A stretch of DNA of 40,468 bases from an uncultured Collinsella sp. (GCA_900545555.1 UQZI01000010.1:1-40468); one strand, 5' to 3'. Counted from the stretch's first letter, positions 16,442 to 24,578 are shown. The notes: generated from the sequence alone by a model not told the origin. Made by a program: numbers and translations.

Positions 16442-17524
16442 TTGAAGAAAAGCAATCTGGGCTATGTGCTGGTGCTGATCGCCGCGCTTATGTGGGGCAC
16501 CATCGGAATCTTTGTAAACGGCATCTCGGCCATGGGCGTTTCGTCCCAGAGCATGGCTGCCTTTCGCCTGTTGGCCGGAGCGCTTATCTTGGCGCCGGTC
16601 CTGATGTTTATGGGCTGCCGTCCGGGCGAGGGGTCTACCGTGGCTCAGGGTCCGCTGGCCCTGTTCAAGGCAAGCCCTAAAGAGCTTGTTCCCTGCGCGC
16701 TTGTCGGTATCGTCGGTCTGGCCGCCGCCAACACCTGCTATTACGAGTGCATGGGCGAGGTCGGCATGTCCACGGCCTCGGTGCTGCTCTATACCTCGCC
16801 GGTGTTTGGCGTCGTGCTCGGCCGCGTGCTTTATCGCGAGGACGTGACCCCCAACAAGCTCGTTGCCATCGCTTTTAACATAGGTGGCTGTGTACTTGCA
16901 GTGACCAATGGCGACCTTTCCGGTTTCCATTTTTCGGTTTGGGGCGTCACGTCGGGCGTGATTGCAGGCCTTTGCGGTGCGTCGCTCGCGGTGTTTAGCC
17001 GGATAGCAACCAAGACGGTCCACCCGCTGGCTGTCACGTTTTGGGGCCTTGTTTTTGGCGGTGCGGTTATGGCAGCTATCGCGGCTCCGTGGCCGGATGT
17101 CGCCGCGGCAATGTCGCCACAGCTACTGCTGCTGTTCCTTGGCTTTGGACTCATCCCCACAGCCGTGGCTTACATCTTATATATGCAGGGTCTGTCCATG
17201 GGGCTCGAGACATCGAAAGTTCCCGTCGTAATGTCTTTCGAGACGGTTGTTACCGTAATAGTGGGCATTGGTGTCTATGCCGAGTCCGCCGGCGCGATCA
17301 AGGTTCTGGGCATTGTGCTGGTGCTCGCGTCCATCCTGATCATGAACACCGACTTCTCCAAGCTGCGCAACAGTGTGTTTGTCGGTCATGTCGCTGAGAG
17401 CATGACTTTTAAGCCCAACGCGTGGTGGACGGAGAAATCGCAGGACATGGATCTGTTTAAGGAACGCACCGGCATCGCGCTGGAGCCCACCGTGCAGGAA
17501 AGCCCCTGGTACTTCGTGCGATAG
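16442..17524 (+). CDS. EamA/DMT-superfamily transporter
   Basis: The 360-residue protein has about ten hydrophobic helices in two EamA repeats. The first starts at GYVLVLIAALMWGTIGIFVNGI and the second near FSVWGVTSGVIAGLCGASLAVFSRI. A polar C-terminal tail of about 50 residues follows. These are cytoplasmic membrane carriers of small metabolites such as amino acids. The start is taken as TTG at 16442 because GAGGAGG lies five bases upstream; a GTG at 16406 has no ribosome site. It sits between a deglycase and a PTS operon and shares an operator-like sequence with the PTS. It could export the freed amine or import a sugar-amine, but this is inference from context. Confidence 0.85.
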   Translation: MKKSNLGYVLVLIAALMWGTIGIFVNGISAMGVSSQSMAAFRLLAGALILAPVLMFMGCRPGEGSTVAQGPLALFKASPKELVPCALVGIVGLAAANTCYYECMGEVGMSTASVLLYTSPVFGVVLGRVLYREDVTPNKLVAIAFNIGGCVLAVTNGDLSGFHFSVWGVTSGVIAGLCGASLAVFSRIATKTVHPLAVTFWGLVFGGAVMAAIAAPWPDVAAAMSPQLLLLFLGFGLIPTAVAYILYMQGLSMGLETSKVPVVMSFETVVTVIVGIGVYAESAGAIKVLGIVLVLASILIMNTDFSKLRNSVFVGHVAESMTFKPNAWWTEKSQDMDLFKERTGIALEPTVQESPWYFVR

Positions 17525-17601
17525 GGGATTGGCGAGGCGTCTGACCGGGTGTCGCCAAGACAGTGCCGACCTACCCTGCGCCAACGTTTCAAGTACGTTA
17601 A

Positions 17602-17635
17602 ACCCGCCAACGGTAGATTTTCACCCGCGAACGGT
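17602..17635 (+). promoter_or_regulatory. Helically phased 13-mer direct repeat upstream of the PTS
   Basis: ACCCGCCAACGGT (17602-17614) and ACCCGCGAACGGT (17623-17635) differ at one base and start 21 bases apart, about two helix turns. They lie 40-75 bases upstream of the TATAAT box. This spacing suits two protomers on one DNA face, perhaps an activator. No regulator can be assigned. Confidence 0.5.
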
Positions 17636-17670
17636 CTTTATACTAATTAGCAATATAAGCAACGTATAAG

Positions 17671-17690
17671 ACGTTATAATGACCATAACG
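17671..17690 (+). promoter_or_regulatory. -10 box inside a palindromic operator for the PTS operon
   Basis: CGTTATAATGACCATAACG (17672-17690) is an inverted repeat of CGTTAT/ATAACG and contains a perfect -10 TATAAT (17675-17680). No good -35 is 16-18 bases upstream. A second -10-like TATACT lies at 17639-17644. Repressor binding here would block transcription directly. Confidence 0.6.
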
Positions 17691-17706
17691 AAAAGGAGGA
17701 GGCAAG

Positions 17707-18630
17707 ATGAATCAGATCATTCTCGCATCTCATGGCGGCCTGGCCGCAGGCGCCAAAGACACGCTCGAGATGGTTCTCGGCGACGTGTCGAACGTCCACG
17801 TCGTGTCGCTTGCTCGTGACGACAAGGAGCCCATCACCAATAAGGTGGACGCCATGATCGCCACGTTCAACGCGGACGACACCGTCTATGTGCTGACCGA
17901 TATGCTCGGCAGCTCGGTCAACAACAGCATGGTCGAGCTTTCCCGCAACGGTGCGGCATTCACGGTGATCAGCGGTTTCAACATTCCGCTGGCACTGACG
18001 CTCGCTATGAGCCCCGCCCCCGTTAAGGGTGCCGAGCTCGCGGCCCTTATCAACGAGGCCCGCACCGGTCTGACCAACCCCAACGCACCGGTCGAGGTTG
18101 CCGCGGCCCCCACTAAGAAGGCCAAGGCGTCCCGTCACAGCTCCGGCCCCGCCAAGATCGTCCTCGCACGTCTTGACTACCGTCTGCTGCACGGCCAGGT
18201 CGTCTTTACCTGGACCACCAAGGTTCAGGCCGAGCGCATCATCGTCGTCGACAACGCTGCCGCCAACGATGACATCAAGAAGGGCGCTCTTAAGCTGGCC
18301 AAGCCCCAGGGCGTGCGCCTGAACGTCTTCACCGTCGAGCGTGCCCTCGCCAAGATGGACAAGCTCAACACCCTCGGCGAGCGCGTCATGTTCGTCTTTG
18401 GCAACACGGCCGAGATGCTGCAGTTCTGCCAGGGCTACAAGCTCGACGCCATCAACCTGGGCGCCACCGCCAACCACGACGGTGCCGATCAGATTGGCGG
18501 CAAGGACAGCTCCGTCTTCCTCGACGCCACCCAGAAGGCCGACGTCAACCAGCTGCTCGACATGGGCATCAAGCTCTATGTCCAGCAGACCCCCACGTAT
18601 CAGAGCGTCGACATCGACGCCAAGCTGTAA
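17707..18630 (+). CDS. PTS mannose-family EIIAB fusion
   Basis: The 307-residue cytoplasmic protein joins two PTS domains. EIIA (about 1-123) opens MNQIILASHGGLA with the phospho-accepting His9. An Ala/Lys/Pro-rich linker spans about 125-147. EIIB (about 148-307) has ARLDYRLLHGQVVFTW with the phospho-accepting His162. Phosphate passes from HPr to His9, to His162, then to the sugar carried by EIIC-EIID. The layout equals E. coli ManX. AAGGAGGAGG precedes the start, and EIIC follows after 36 bases. Flanking deglycase genes suggest a sugar-amine substrate, as in gfr-type operons. The sequence alone does not exclude mannose or another hexose. Confidence 0.95.
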   Translation: MNQIILASHGGLAAGAKDTLEMVLGDVSNVHVVSLARDDKEPITNKVDAMIATFNADDTVYVLTDMLGSSVNNSMVELSRNGAAFTVISGFNIPLALTLAMSPAPVKGAELAALINEARTGLTNPNAPVEVAAAPTKKAKASRHSSGPAKIVLARLDYRLLHGQVVFTWTTKVQAERIIVVDNAAANDDIKKGALKLAKPQGVRLNVFTVERALAKMDKLNTLGERVMFVFGNTAEMLQFCQGYKLDAINLGATANHDGADQIGGKDSSVFLDATQKADVNQLLDMGIKLYVQQTPTYQSVDIDAKL

Positions 18631-18666
18631 TCAACCAGGCTTTTGCCTGACTGAAAGGAGAAGGGT

Positions 18667-19461
18667 ATGAATACGTTCATCAGTGCGGTGCTCGTCGGCC
18701 TCGTCGGCGTGTTCTGCATGTGGGACTCCCGCCTGCTCGGTCGTCTTAACTTCGAGCAGCCCCTCGTTGGCGCCACGCTCGTCGGTCTGCTGCTGGGCGA
18801 TGTGCCCACCGGCCTTGCCGTCGGTGCCGCCGTCGAGCTCGTGTCCATGGGCCTGGTGCAGGTCGGCGCCGCCGTTCCGCCCGATATGGTCCTGGGCGGC
18901 ATCGTGGCCGCTGCCTTTGCGTGCCTGACCGATGCTTCCGCCGAGACCGCCATGACGATCGCCATCCCGGTCGCCGTCCTGGGTCAGCTCCTCGGCATCG
19001 TGTTCCGTTCCATCATCGCCGCCCTCACCCATGTGGCCGATAGCGCGATCGATAACGGTAACTTCAAGACCGCCTACCGTATGCACATCTGCGCCGGCTC
19101 CGGTCTGTACGCCATCATGTACTTCCTGCCGATCTTCCTGGCCGTCTTTGTTGGCACCGACCTGGTTCAGGCCATCGTCAACATGGTTCCCGAGTGGCTG
19201 TCCGTTGGTCTGAACGTTTCGACCAAGATCATGACCGCCTACGGTCTGGCTCTGCTGCTCACCATGATGATCAAGAAGGGTATGACCCCGTTCCTGTTCA
19301 TCGGTTTCCTGCTCGCCGCCTACCTCAACCTGTCCGTCATCGCGGTCGCTCTGATCGGTGTGTGCCTGGCTATCGTCTTCATGGGCTTCAAGTTCAATGG
19401 CTCCCATGCAACCGCCGGTGTCGATTCCGACTACGATCCGCTCGAAGACGACGAAGACTAA
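18667..19461 (+). CDS. PTS mannose-family EIIC
   Basis: The 264-residue integral membrane protein has many hydrophobic helices and family motifs near the start (MWDSRLLGRLNFEQPLVGATLVGLLLGD) and in the middle (GLVQVGAAVPPDMVLGG). With EIID it forms the sugar channel in the cytoplasmic membrane. The C-terminus is an acidic tail (DSDYDPLEDDED). GAAAGGAGAAGGG precedes the start. EIID starts 13 bases after its stop, so expression is tightly coupled. The length is normal for ManY-type proteins. Confidence 0.95.
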   Translation: MNTFISAVLVGLVGVFCMWDSRLLGRLNFEQPLVGATLVGLLLGDVPTGLAVGAAVELVSMGLVQVGAAVPPDMVLGGIVAAAFACLTDASAETAMTIAIPVAVLGQLLGIVFRSIIAALTHVADSAIDNGNFKTAYRMHICAGSGLYAIMYFLPIFLAVFVGTDLVQAIVNMVPEWLSVGLNVSTKIMTAYGLALLLTMMIKKGMTPFLFIGFLLAAYLNLSVIAVALIGVCLAIVFMGFKFNGSHATAGVDSDYDPLEDDED

Positions 19462-19474
19462 GGAGGAACACACT

Positions 19475-20308
19475 ATGGCAACCGCAACCAAGGACGTGTC
19501 CCTGAACAAGAAGGTCAGCCAGTTCTTCTGGCGCTCCTGGGCCATCCAGGCCTCTTGGAACTACGAGCGTCAGATGAACATGGGCTTCCTCTACGGCATG
19601 GTTCCTACGCTCGACCGCCTCTATCCGGACGAGTCCGACCCCAAGCAGCTCGCTGCTAAGAAAGAGGCTTACCACCGTCACATGGCGTTCTACAACTGCA
19701 CCCCGCAGACGAGCGCTTTTGTCCTAGGTCTCGCCGCCTCCATGGAGGAGGAGTACGCCAAGGATCCCGAGAACTTCGATCCCGATTCGATCAACGCGGT
19801 CAAGACCTCCCTCATGGGTCCGCTTTCCGGCATCGGTGACTCCCTCTTCCAGGGCACCATCCGCGTTATCGCCTTTGGCCTGGGCGTTCAGCTGGCTCAG
19901 CAGGGCTCCATCATGGGCCCGATCCTGGCCATGCTCATCTCCATCGTCCCCTCTGTGCTGATCACTTGGTTCGCAGCCAAGATGGGCTATCAGGGCGGCC
20001 ACGAGTACCTGAGCAAGCTTCAGGGCGGCGACCTCATGGAAAAGCTCATGTATGTCTGCGGCATCGTAGGTCTTATGTCCGTGGGCGGCATGATCGCTAC
20101 GCTGATCGGCGCCACCACCCCGCTGCAGTTCGCTGAGGGCACCGTCGTTATCCAGGACATCCTGGACGGTATGATGCCCCAGATGATCTCCCTTGGCCTC
20201 ACTGGCCTTATGTACTGGCTCATCAAGAAGAACGTCAACACCGGTTGGCTTCTCGTGATCGCCATCGTGGGCGGCATCGCCCTCTCCGCGGCCGGCATCC
20301 TGGCCTAG
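19475..20308 (+). CDS. PTS mannose-family EIID
   Basis: The 277-residue protein has the family N-terminus (FFWRSWAIQASWNYERQMNMGFLYGMVP) and the conserved SLMGPLSGIGDSLFQGTIRVI block. Its C-terminal helices are hydrophobic (NTGWLLVIAIVGGIALSAAGILA). It is the second membrane subunit of the mannose-class permease. The ATG at 19475 follows AGGAGG; an in-frame extension back to 19358 would overlap EIIC and lacks support. A GC-rich hairpin follows, then the second deglycase gene. Confidence 0.95.
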   Translation: MATATKDVSLNKKVSQFFWRSWAIQASWNYERQMNMGFLYGMVPTLDRLYPDESDPKQLAAKKEAYHRHMAFYNCTPQTSAFVLGLAASMEEEYAKDPENFDPDSINAVKTSLMGPLSGIGDSLFQGTIRVIAFGLGVQLAQQGSIMGPILAMLISIVPSVLITWFAAKMGYQGGHEYLSKLQGGDLMEKLMYVCGIVGLMSVGGMIATLIGATTPLQFAEGTVVIQDILDGMMPQMISLGLTGLMYWLIKKNVNTGWLLVIAIVGGIALSAAGILA

Positions 20309-20342
20309 TCGCGACCAAGCGCCTAACCGCTTTCCCCCGGGG

Positions 20343-20373
20343 GCCTGCCTGGCATCCCATACCCCAGGCAGGC
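20343..20373 (+). terminator. Intercistronic hairpin after EIID
   Basis: A 10-bp stem GCCTGCCTGG/CCAGGCAGGC has an 11-base loop but no T run. It could partly terminate, or shield the PTS mRNA from 3' decay, lowering expression of the downstream deglycase. Confidence 0.5.
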
Positions 20374-20384
20374 TTCCATCCCTA

Positions 20385-20417
20385 GATGTGTCAAAGGGAC
20401 AGTTCCTTTGACACATC
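20385..20417. repeat. GGGACAG-core hairpin with 13-bp stem
   Basis: GATGTGTCAAAGG and CCTTTGACACATC pair perfectly around the 7-base loop GACAGTT. The core GGGACAG is shared with hairpins at 14117, 21593, 31934, 31991 and 32728, but the arms here differ. Confidence 0.8.
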
Positions 20418-20507
20418 CTCAACGGGCCGGCGACTCGGTCCAAACCACGGTAACCCTGCGAGCGCCCGGCAATGTGGCGCCGCAAAAAATCGAAAGGAAT
20501 GTGTCAG

Positions 20508-21491
20508 ATGTACGAGATCGACCTTAACCTCCCTAAGCAGATCGTCGCTGACGTCCTGTCCAACCACGAGATCCACAGCGTCGCCTTCGTCGGCTGCGGT
20601 GCTTCCATGTCCGACCTTTACCCTGCCAAGTACTTCCTGGCCAACAACACGGACAAGCTGAACGTTCAGATTTTCACCGCTAACGAGTTCAACTACGACA
20701 CGCCTTCCTGGGTCAACGAGCACACCTTCGTGATCACCTGCTCCCTCGGTGGCTCCACGCCCGAGACCGTCGAGGCCAACAAGACCGCCAAGAAGCACAA
20801 CTGCCCGGTCGTCTCCCTCACCAACAAGGCCGGCTCCGCTCTGACCGTCGACGCCGACCACGTCATCGTTCACGGCTTCCATGCCAACTACGCTGCCAAG
20901 TGCGAGAAGCCTGGCTACGCCATCGCTCTTGCTCTCGAGATCCTTCAGCAGACCGAGGGCTATGACCACTACGAGGACATGATCACCGGCCTCACCAACG
21001 TCTTCGAGCTCTGCGAGAACGCCGCTCAGTCCGCCAAGGGCCTCGCCAAGCAGTTCGCCCAGGACTTCAAGGACGACAAGATGATCTACTTCATGGCCTC
21101 TGGTGCCTCCGAGAAGATGGCTTATTCTCACGCCGCCTTCCTGTTCACCGAGATGCAGTGGATCGACGCCGCCGCCTACAACACCGGCGAGTACTTCCAC
21201 GGCCCGTTCGAGGTTTCCACCGAGGGTAAGCCCTACGTCTTCTTCATGTCCGATGGTGCCACCCGTCCGATGGACGCCCGCGCCCTCACCTTCCTTAAGC
21301 GCATGGGCGCCAAGGTCGCTCTGATCGACTCCAAGGACTACGGTCTGGCCGACGCCGTGCCGGCAAGCGTCGTCACCTACTTCAACCCGCTGCTGCACCT
21401 CGCCGTTATGCGCGAGTACGGCAACCAGATCGCCGAGGCCCGTCAGCACCCGCTGACCATGCGTCGCTACATGTGGAAGCTTTCCTACTAA
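20508..21491 (+). CDS. SIS-domain sugar-amine deglycase (FrlB/GfrE-F-like), copy 2
   Basis: The 327-residue protein has the first SIS domain at about 20-150 (VAFVGCGASMSDLYPAKYFL; CSLGGSTPETVEA) and the second at about 190-320 (IYFMASGASEKMAYSHAAFL). The motif TGEYFHGPFE carries E228 and H231, matching the GELKHGP loop of the GlmS isomerase domain, where the Glu is catalytic. It ends MRRYMWKLSY. It is downstream of the PTS genes in the same direction, so it most likely acts on the phosphorylated product of that PTS, releasing glucose-6-P or a related hexose-P and an amine. GAAAGGAAT precedes the ATG at 20508. Fructoselysine-6-P versus glucoselysine-6-P cannot be told from sequence by eye. Confidence 0.9.
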   Translation: MYEIDLNLPKQIVADVLSNHEIHSVAFVGCGASMSDLYPAKYFLANNTDKLNVQIFTANEFNYDTPSWVNEHTFVITCSLGGSTPETVEANKTAKKHNCPVVSLTNKAGSALTVDADHVIVHGFHANYAAKCEKPGYAIALALEILQQTEGYDHYEDMITGLTNVFELCENAAQSAKGLAKQFAQDFKDDKMIYFMASGASEKMAYSHAAFLFTEMQWIDAAAYNTGEYFHGPFEVSTEGKPYVFFMSDGATRPMDARALTFLKRMGAKVALIDSKDYGLADAVPASVVTYFNPLLHLAVMREYGNQIAEARQHPLTMRRYMWKLSY

Positions 21492-21525
21492 TCACAAGTA
21501 AGTAGACCTTACGGGTTGATTGAGA

Positions 21526-21556
21526 GGGGATGGGGTTTTGCCCCGTCCCCTTTTTT
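21526..21556 (+). terminator. Rho-independent terminator of the PTS-deglycase operon
   Basis: The stem GGGGATGGGG/CCCCGTCCCC (one T-G pair) encloses TTTTG and is followed by six T. Confidence 0.92.
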
Positions 21557-21592
21557 GCTTTGGGGAGGGCGTGTCTGTCGCGTCGCAAAACA

Positions 21593-21637
21593 CCAGATAA
21601 AACCTACCAAAATAAACCTGTCCCTTTTCGGCAGGTG
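21593..21637. repeat. GGGACAG-core hairpin repeat, AACCTACC arm type
   Basis: The unit contains AACCTACC, CTGTCCC on this strand and GGCAGGT. It matches the reverse complement of 31934-31980 almost base for base, including the flank CAGATAA. Its end touches the ribosome site of the HAD gene. Confidence 0.78.
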
Positions 21638-21650
21638 GGAGGAGATGCGT

Positions 21651-22280
21651 ATGATTAAGGCAGTGCTGTTTGACATGGACGGCGTGCTGGTCGATACCGA
21701 GTGGTTCTACAACCGCCGTCGCGTGGCGTTTATGGAAGAGAAGGGGTTCCATTTTGACGAGATCCCCGATCTTTCGGGGTCTAACGAGCCTGCCATTTGG
21801 AAGTCGCTGGTGCCCGACGATATTGAGCTGCGCGAGCGTCTGCGCGTGGAGTACAAACAGGTCTACAGCCCGGTTCACCCCGTTCCGTATGCCGAGCTGC
21901 TCAACGAGCAGACGGAGCCGGTGATGCGCGAGCTGCACGAGCGCGGCGTGAAGTGCGCCATCGCAAGCTCGTCCTATCGTGAGCTCATTGACGAGCTGGT
22001 TGAGATTGCCGGTATCGCCGACGTGCTGGACTACACCATCAGCGGTCACGAGTGCAGTGCGTTTAAGCCCGACCCCGAGATCTACCTGCGTGCCATGAAG
22101 GCGCTGGGAGTTGACCCCGCCGAGTGCCTGGTTATCGAGGACTCGCCTTTGGGTATCGAGGCCGGCAAGCGCTCCGGCGCCCGCGTCCTGGCACTGCGTC
22201 CGCATGAGGGCGTCAACCTGGACCAGTCCGCCGCCGACGTCGTCATCGACAACCTGAGCGACATTTTGGCCGCTCTGTAG
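21651..22280 (+). CDS. HAD-superfamily phosphatase / beta-phosphoglucomutase-like
   Basis: The 209-residue protein has the HAD motifs: FDMDGVLVDTEW with nucleophile D8 and acid D10, ASSSYRE (motif II), FKPDPEIYL (motif III Lys) and VIEDSPLGIEAG (motif IV). The cap domain lies between motifs I and II, as in PgmB and sugar-phosphate phosphatases. A role in handling sugar phosphates from the upstream deglycase operon is plausible but not shown. The ATG at 21651 is preferred over 21645 because GGGAGGAG lies 7 bases upstream of it and only 1 from the other. A strong terminator separates it from the deglycase gene. Confidence 0.88.
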   Translation: MIKAVLFDMDGVLVDTEWFYNRRRVAFMEEKGFHFDEIPDLSGSNEPAIWKSLVPDDIELRERLRVEYKQVYSPVHPVPYAELLNEQTEPVMRELHERGVKCAIASSSYRELIDELVEIAGIADVLDYTISGHECSAFKPDPEIYLRAMKALGVDPAECLVIEDSPLGIEAGKRSGARVLALRPHEGVNLDQSAADVVIDNLSDILAAL

Positions 22281-22377
22281 TGTCAATCCACCGCGAGAAG
22301 CACTGGTTCACGCGTCATTTGCTGCGGATTGGCTTAATTTGTCATCTATTTGGATCCGTTTGGCTTCGATTCGGACT

Positions 22378-22496
22378 AAGTGAGTAGACTTTTTGGTGCA
22401 GGACGAGCACAAAGCGCATCTGCTCTAGTAAAACCGCAGGTCACAGGGGTGGCGGTTTTGGGTGTGCTCTGCAGATCGCGTAAAGTCTACTCACTT
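22378..22496. repeat. MITE-like palindromic element
   Basis: The ends AAGTGAGTAGACTTT (22378-22392) and its exact complement (22482-22496) are terminal inverted repeats. The interior also pairs in part through GAGCACA and AAAACCGC blocks. The interior shares CTTTTTGGTGC and AAACCGCAGGT with the element at 28880-29039. A degraded end, AAGTAAGTAGACCTT, lies at 21496-21510. No ORF is inside. The rest of 22281-22557 shows nothing else I recognise. Confidence 0.7.
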
Positions 22497-22557
22497 GTAA
22501 TTTGGGCCTTTGGTCGTGGGGTTGCTGGTCCCGCTTTGGTTGTCGAGAGAGGGTGAA

Positions 22558-22589
22558 TTGAAGCGCCCCCGCACGCTCCATGCTACAAT
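22558..22589 (+). promoter_or_regulatory. Extended -10 promoter of the YitT-family gene
   Basis: TTGAAG (22558-22563) and TGCTACAAT, an extended -10 with TACAAT at 22584-22589, lie just before the gene. The spacing of 20 is long, which an extended -10 can tolerate. Confidence 0.55.
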
Positions 22590-22634
22590 CGCGGGCACGC
22601 CTCACAACTAGATCTGCCTTCGAAAGGAGCCTAC

Positions 22635-23642
22635 GTGGCGAACGCCATCGATCAGCTCACGGACCGCGTGCTCGTGCTCGGCCGCCTCACCATCGTTCGC
22701 CGTGCCATTACTGCCGTGGCGGTCACCATTTCCGCCGTTCTCCAGACATTCCTGATCCAGGCGTTCATTCGGCCCGCCGACCTGCTTCCGAGTGGTCTCA
22801 CCGGCGTCGCGGTCCTGCTCGATCGCGTTACCTCGTTTGGCGGCGTTCACATCGACATCTCGCTCGGTATGCTTGCGCTCAACATCCCCGTGGCGCTCCT
22901 ATGCTGGAGCGGCATTAGCAAGCGTTTCGTCATCTTCTCGATGACGCAGGTCGTGCTCTCGTCGCTGTTCCTCAACGTCTTTCACTTCGCGCCGTTTTTG
23001 GGCGACAAGATCATGCTCATCATTTTTGGCGGCGTGGTCTCGGGTCTGGGCGCTGCCATCGCGCTCAAGTCCGGCGCATCCACCGGCGGCACCGACTTTA
23101 TCGCGCTGTGGGTCTCCAACCACACGGGCAAGACCATCTGGGGCGTCATCTTTGGTTTCAACTGCTTTATCCTGGCGATCTTTGGCTTTATGTTTGGCTG
23201 GGACAAGGCGGCGTATTCCATCGTGTTCCAGTTTATTTCGACCAAGACCATCGACAGTTTCTATCGTCGCTACGACCGCGTGACGCTGCAGATTACGACG
23301 CGCAAGGCGGACGAGGTCATGACCGCCTATGTTGACCATTTTCAGCACGGCATTAGCTGCGCCGAGGTCATCGGCGGATACAGCCGCGAAAAGATGTACC
23401 TGCTGCACGCCGTTGTCTCGACCTACGAGAGCCAGGACATCATCAAGCTGGTGTGCGACGTTGATCCAGACGCCGTGATCAACGTATTCCACACGCTCAA
23501 CTTTGTGGGCGGCTGGTGGGGTGGTCATGTCGACGAGCCCATGCCCACGGCCGTTCCCGATCCCGACAAGCCCGCGCGTATGGCCAGCAGGCAGGCGCGC
23601 CTTAGCGAGCAGGACAGCCTGCAGCAGGACGACGGCAAGTAG
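22635..23642 (+). CDS. YitT-family membrane protein (DUF2179)
   Basis: The 335-residue protein has about five hydrophobic helices. The YitT core includes IQAFIRPADLLPSGLTGVAVLL and IALKSGASTGGTDFIALWVSNHTGK. A soluble C-terminal DUF2179-type domain follows (about 215-300; RVTLQITTRKADEVMTAYV). A polar, probably disordered tail ends it. Family members are cytoplasmic membrane proteins of unclear function. The GTG at 22635 follows AAAGGAG. It has its own promoter and a hairpin after the stop, so it is independent of the sugar-amine genes around it. Confidence 0.9.
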   Translation: MANAIDQLTDRVLVLGRLTIVRRAITAVAVTISAVLQTFLIQAFIRPADLLPSGLTGVAVLLDRVTSFGGVHIDISLGMLALNIPVALLCWSGISKRFVIFSMTQVVLSSLFLNVFHFAPFLGDKIMLIIFGGVVSGLGAAIALKSGASTGGTDFIALWVSNHTGKTIWGVIFGFNCFILAIFGFMFGWDKAAYSIVFQFISTKTIDSFYRRYDRVTLQITTRKADEVMTAYVDHFQHGISCAEVIGGYSREKMYLLHAVVSTYESQDIIKLVCDVDPDAVINVFHTLNFVGGWWGGHVDEPMPTAVPDPDKPARMASRQARLSEQDSLQQDDGK

Positions 23643-23682
23643 GGTTTTGGTATTTTGCCGGCACGGCGCAACCCATCCGTAT

Positions 23683-23720
23683 GAGCCCCCGAAAGCCTCG
23701 TCGTTTTCGGGGCTCTCGTT
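23683..23720 (+). terminator. Terminator after the YitT-family gene
   Basis: GAGCCCCCGAAA and TTTCGGGGCTC pair with one bulged C, followed by TCGTTTG. The T run is short. Confidence 0.65.
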
Positions 23721-23723
23721 TGC

Positions 23724-23768
23724 CCAGATAAAACCTAGCAAAATGAAGCTGTCGCTTTTTAGTAGGGA
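23724..23768. repeat. Degraded GGGACAG-core repeat
   Basis: The unit follows the 21593 copy through CCAGATAAAACCTAGCAAAAT but has CTGTCGC in place of CTGTCCC and a damaged right arm. It looks like an old copy. Confidence 0.6.
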
Positions 23769-23808
23769 TGGTGTATCGTTTTATCATTATGAGGTAACAT
23801 GAAACTAG

Positions 23809-23823
23809 ACGTTATATACGTAT
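23809..23823. promoter_or_regulatory. Candidate autoregulatory site of the second GntR gene
   Basis: ACGTTATATACGTAT contains the ACGTTATA element also found, in either orientation, before the EamA gene (16395-16402) and the PTS operon (17671-17678). It lies 36 bases before the regulator start. Confidence 0.45.
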
Positions 23824-23858
23824 TAGTTATTTCGATATTTCGATAAGAGTGATTAGAT

Positions 23859-24578
23859 ATGCCAGCGCCCAAAAATGCACCGCTTTACCAGCAGATTTAC
23901 GACGAGATCAAGGACGCGATAGAGAAAGGTGTTTATGCACCCAAGGAGCGTATTCCGTCCGAGCTCGAGCTTGCCGATCAGTACGAGGTGAGCCGCATTA
24001 CGGTGCGCCGCGCCGTCGAGGAGCTGTGCTCCGATGGCTACCTGGTTAAGCAGCAGGGCCGCGGTACCTTTGTTTCCACGCCGCACATCAATCGCCAGTT
24101 CCACGCCTCGACGCTGCAGACGTTTACCGCACTGTGTGCCAGCAACGGCATGAAGGCCGGTGCACATGTGGTCGATCGCCAGATCGTTCCGGCGCGCCAA
24201 AACGAGATGGAGTTCTTTGGCCTGCAGAAGGATGCGCTGCTGCTGCATATCAAACGCGTGCGTACGGCCGACGGCGAGCCCATCTTTGAGGAGAACATCT
24301 TTGTGCCGTTTGACGCCTACCGTGAGCTGTTGACGGCCGATCTTGAGGACAAGTCGATTTTTGCCGAGGTCGAGCGTGTTGGCGGAACCCCGATTGTCTC
24401 GGTTGGCTACCGCACGGTCGAGGCCGTTCGAGCTAACGCCGAGCAGGCGGCCGAGCTGGGCATTGCTCCGCACGATCCGCTGCTCAACCTGCGTGCCGGC
24501 TTTATCGGTCCCAATGGCGAGCCGGTCCTGATGGGTAAGCAGTACTACGTGGGCAGCCGCTACGTCATGGTCATGTAA
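23859..24578 (+). CDS. GntR/HutC-family regulator (UTRA domain), second copy
   Basis: The 239-residue protein has the GntR winged helix (about 5-72; KERIPSELELADQYEVSRITVRRAVEELCSDGYLVKQQGRGTFV) and a UTRA domain (about 95-235) ending KQYYVGSRYVMVM. It is a ligand-responsive DNA-binding protein. It lies downstream of the PTS-deglycase-HAD-YitT stretch. Its own promoter has an ACGTTATA element shared with the EamA and PTS promoters, so it is the best candidate regulator of those genes. The ATG has only a weak AAGAGTG ribosome site. A structured repeat starts right at its stop. Confidence 0.9.
   Translation: MPAPKNAPLYQQIYDEIKDAIEKGVYAPKERIPSELELADQYEVSRITVRRAVEELCSDGYLVKQQGRGTFVSTPHINRQFHASTLQTFTALCASNGMKAGAHVVDRQIVPARQNEMEFFGLQKDALLLHIKRVRTADGEPIFEENIFVPFDAYRELLTADLEDKSIFAEVERVGGTPIVSVGYRTVEAVRANAEQAAELGIAPHDPLLNLRAGFIGPNGEPVLMGKQYYVGSRYVMVM

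Noticed and set aside
17525..17706. Sigma-54 promoter with a LevR-type activator for the PTS
   Set aside because: No TGGCAC-N5-TTGCW pattern and no LevR-like gene nearby; a sigma-70-type TATAAT is present instead.
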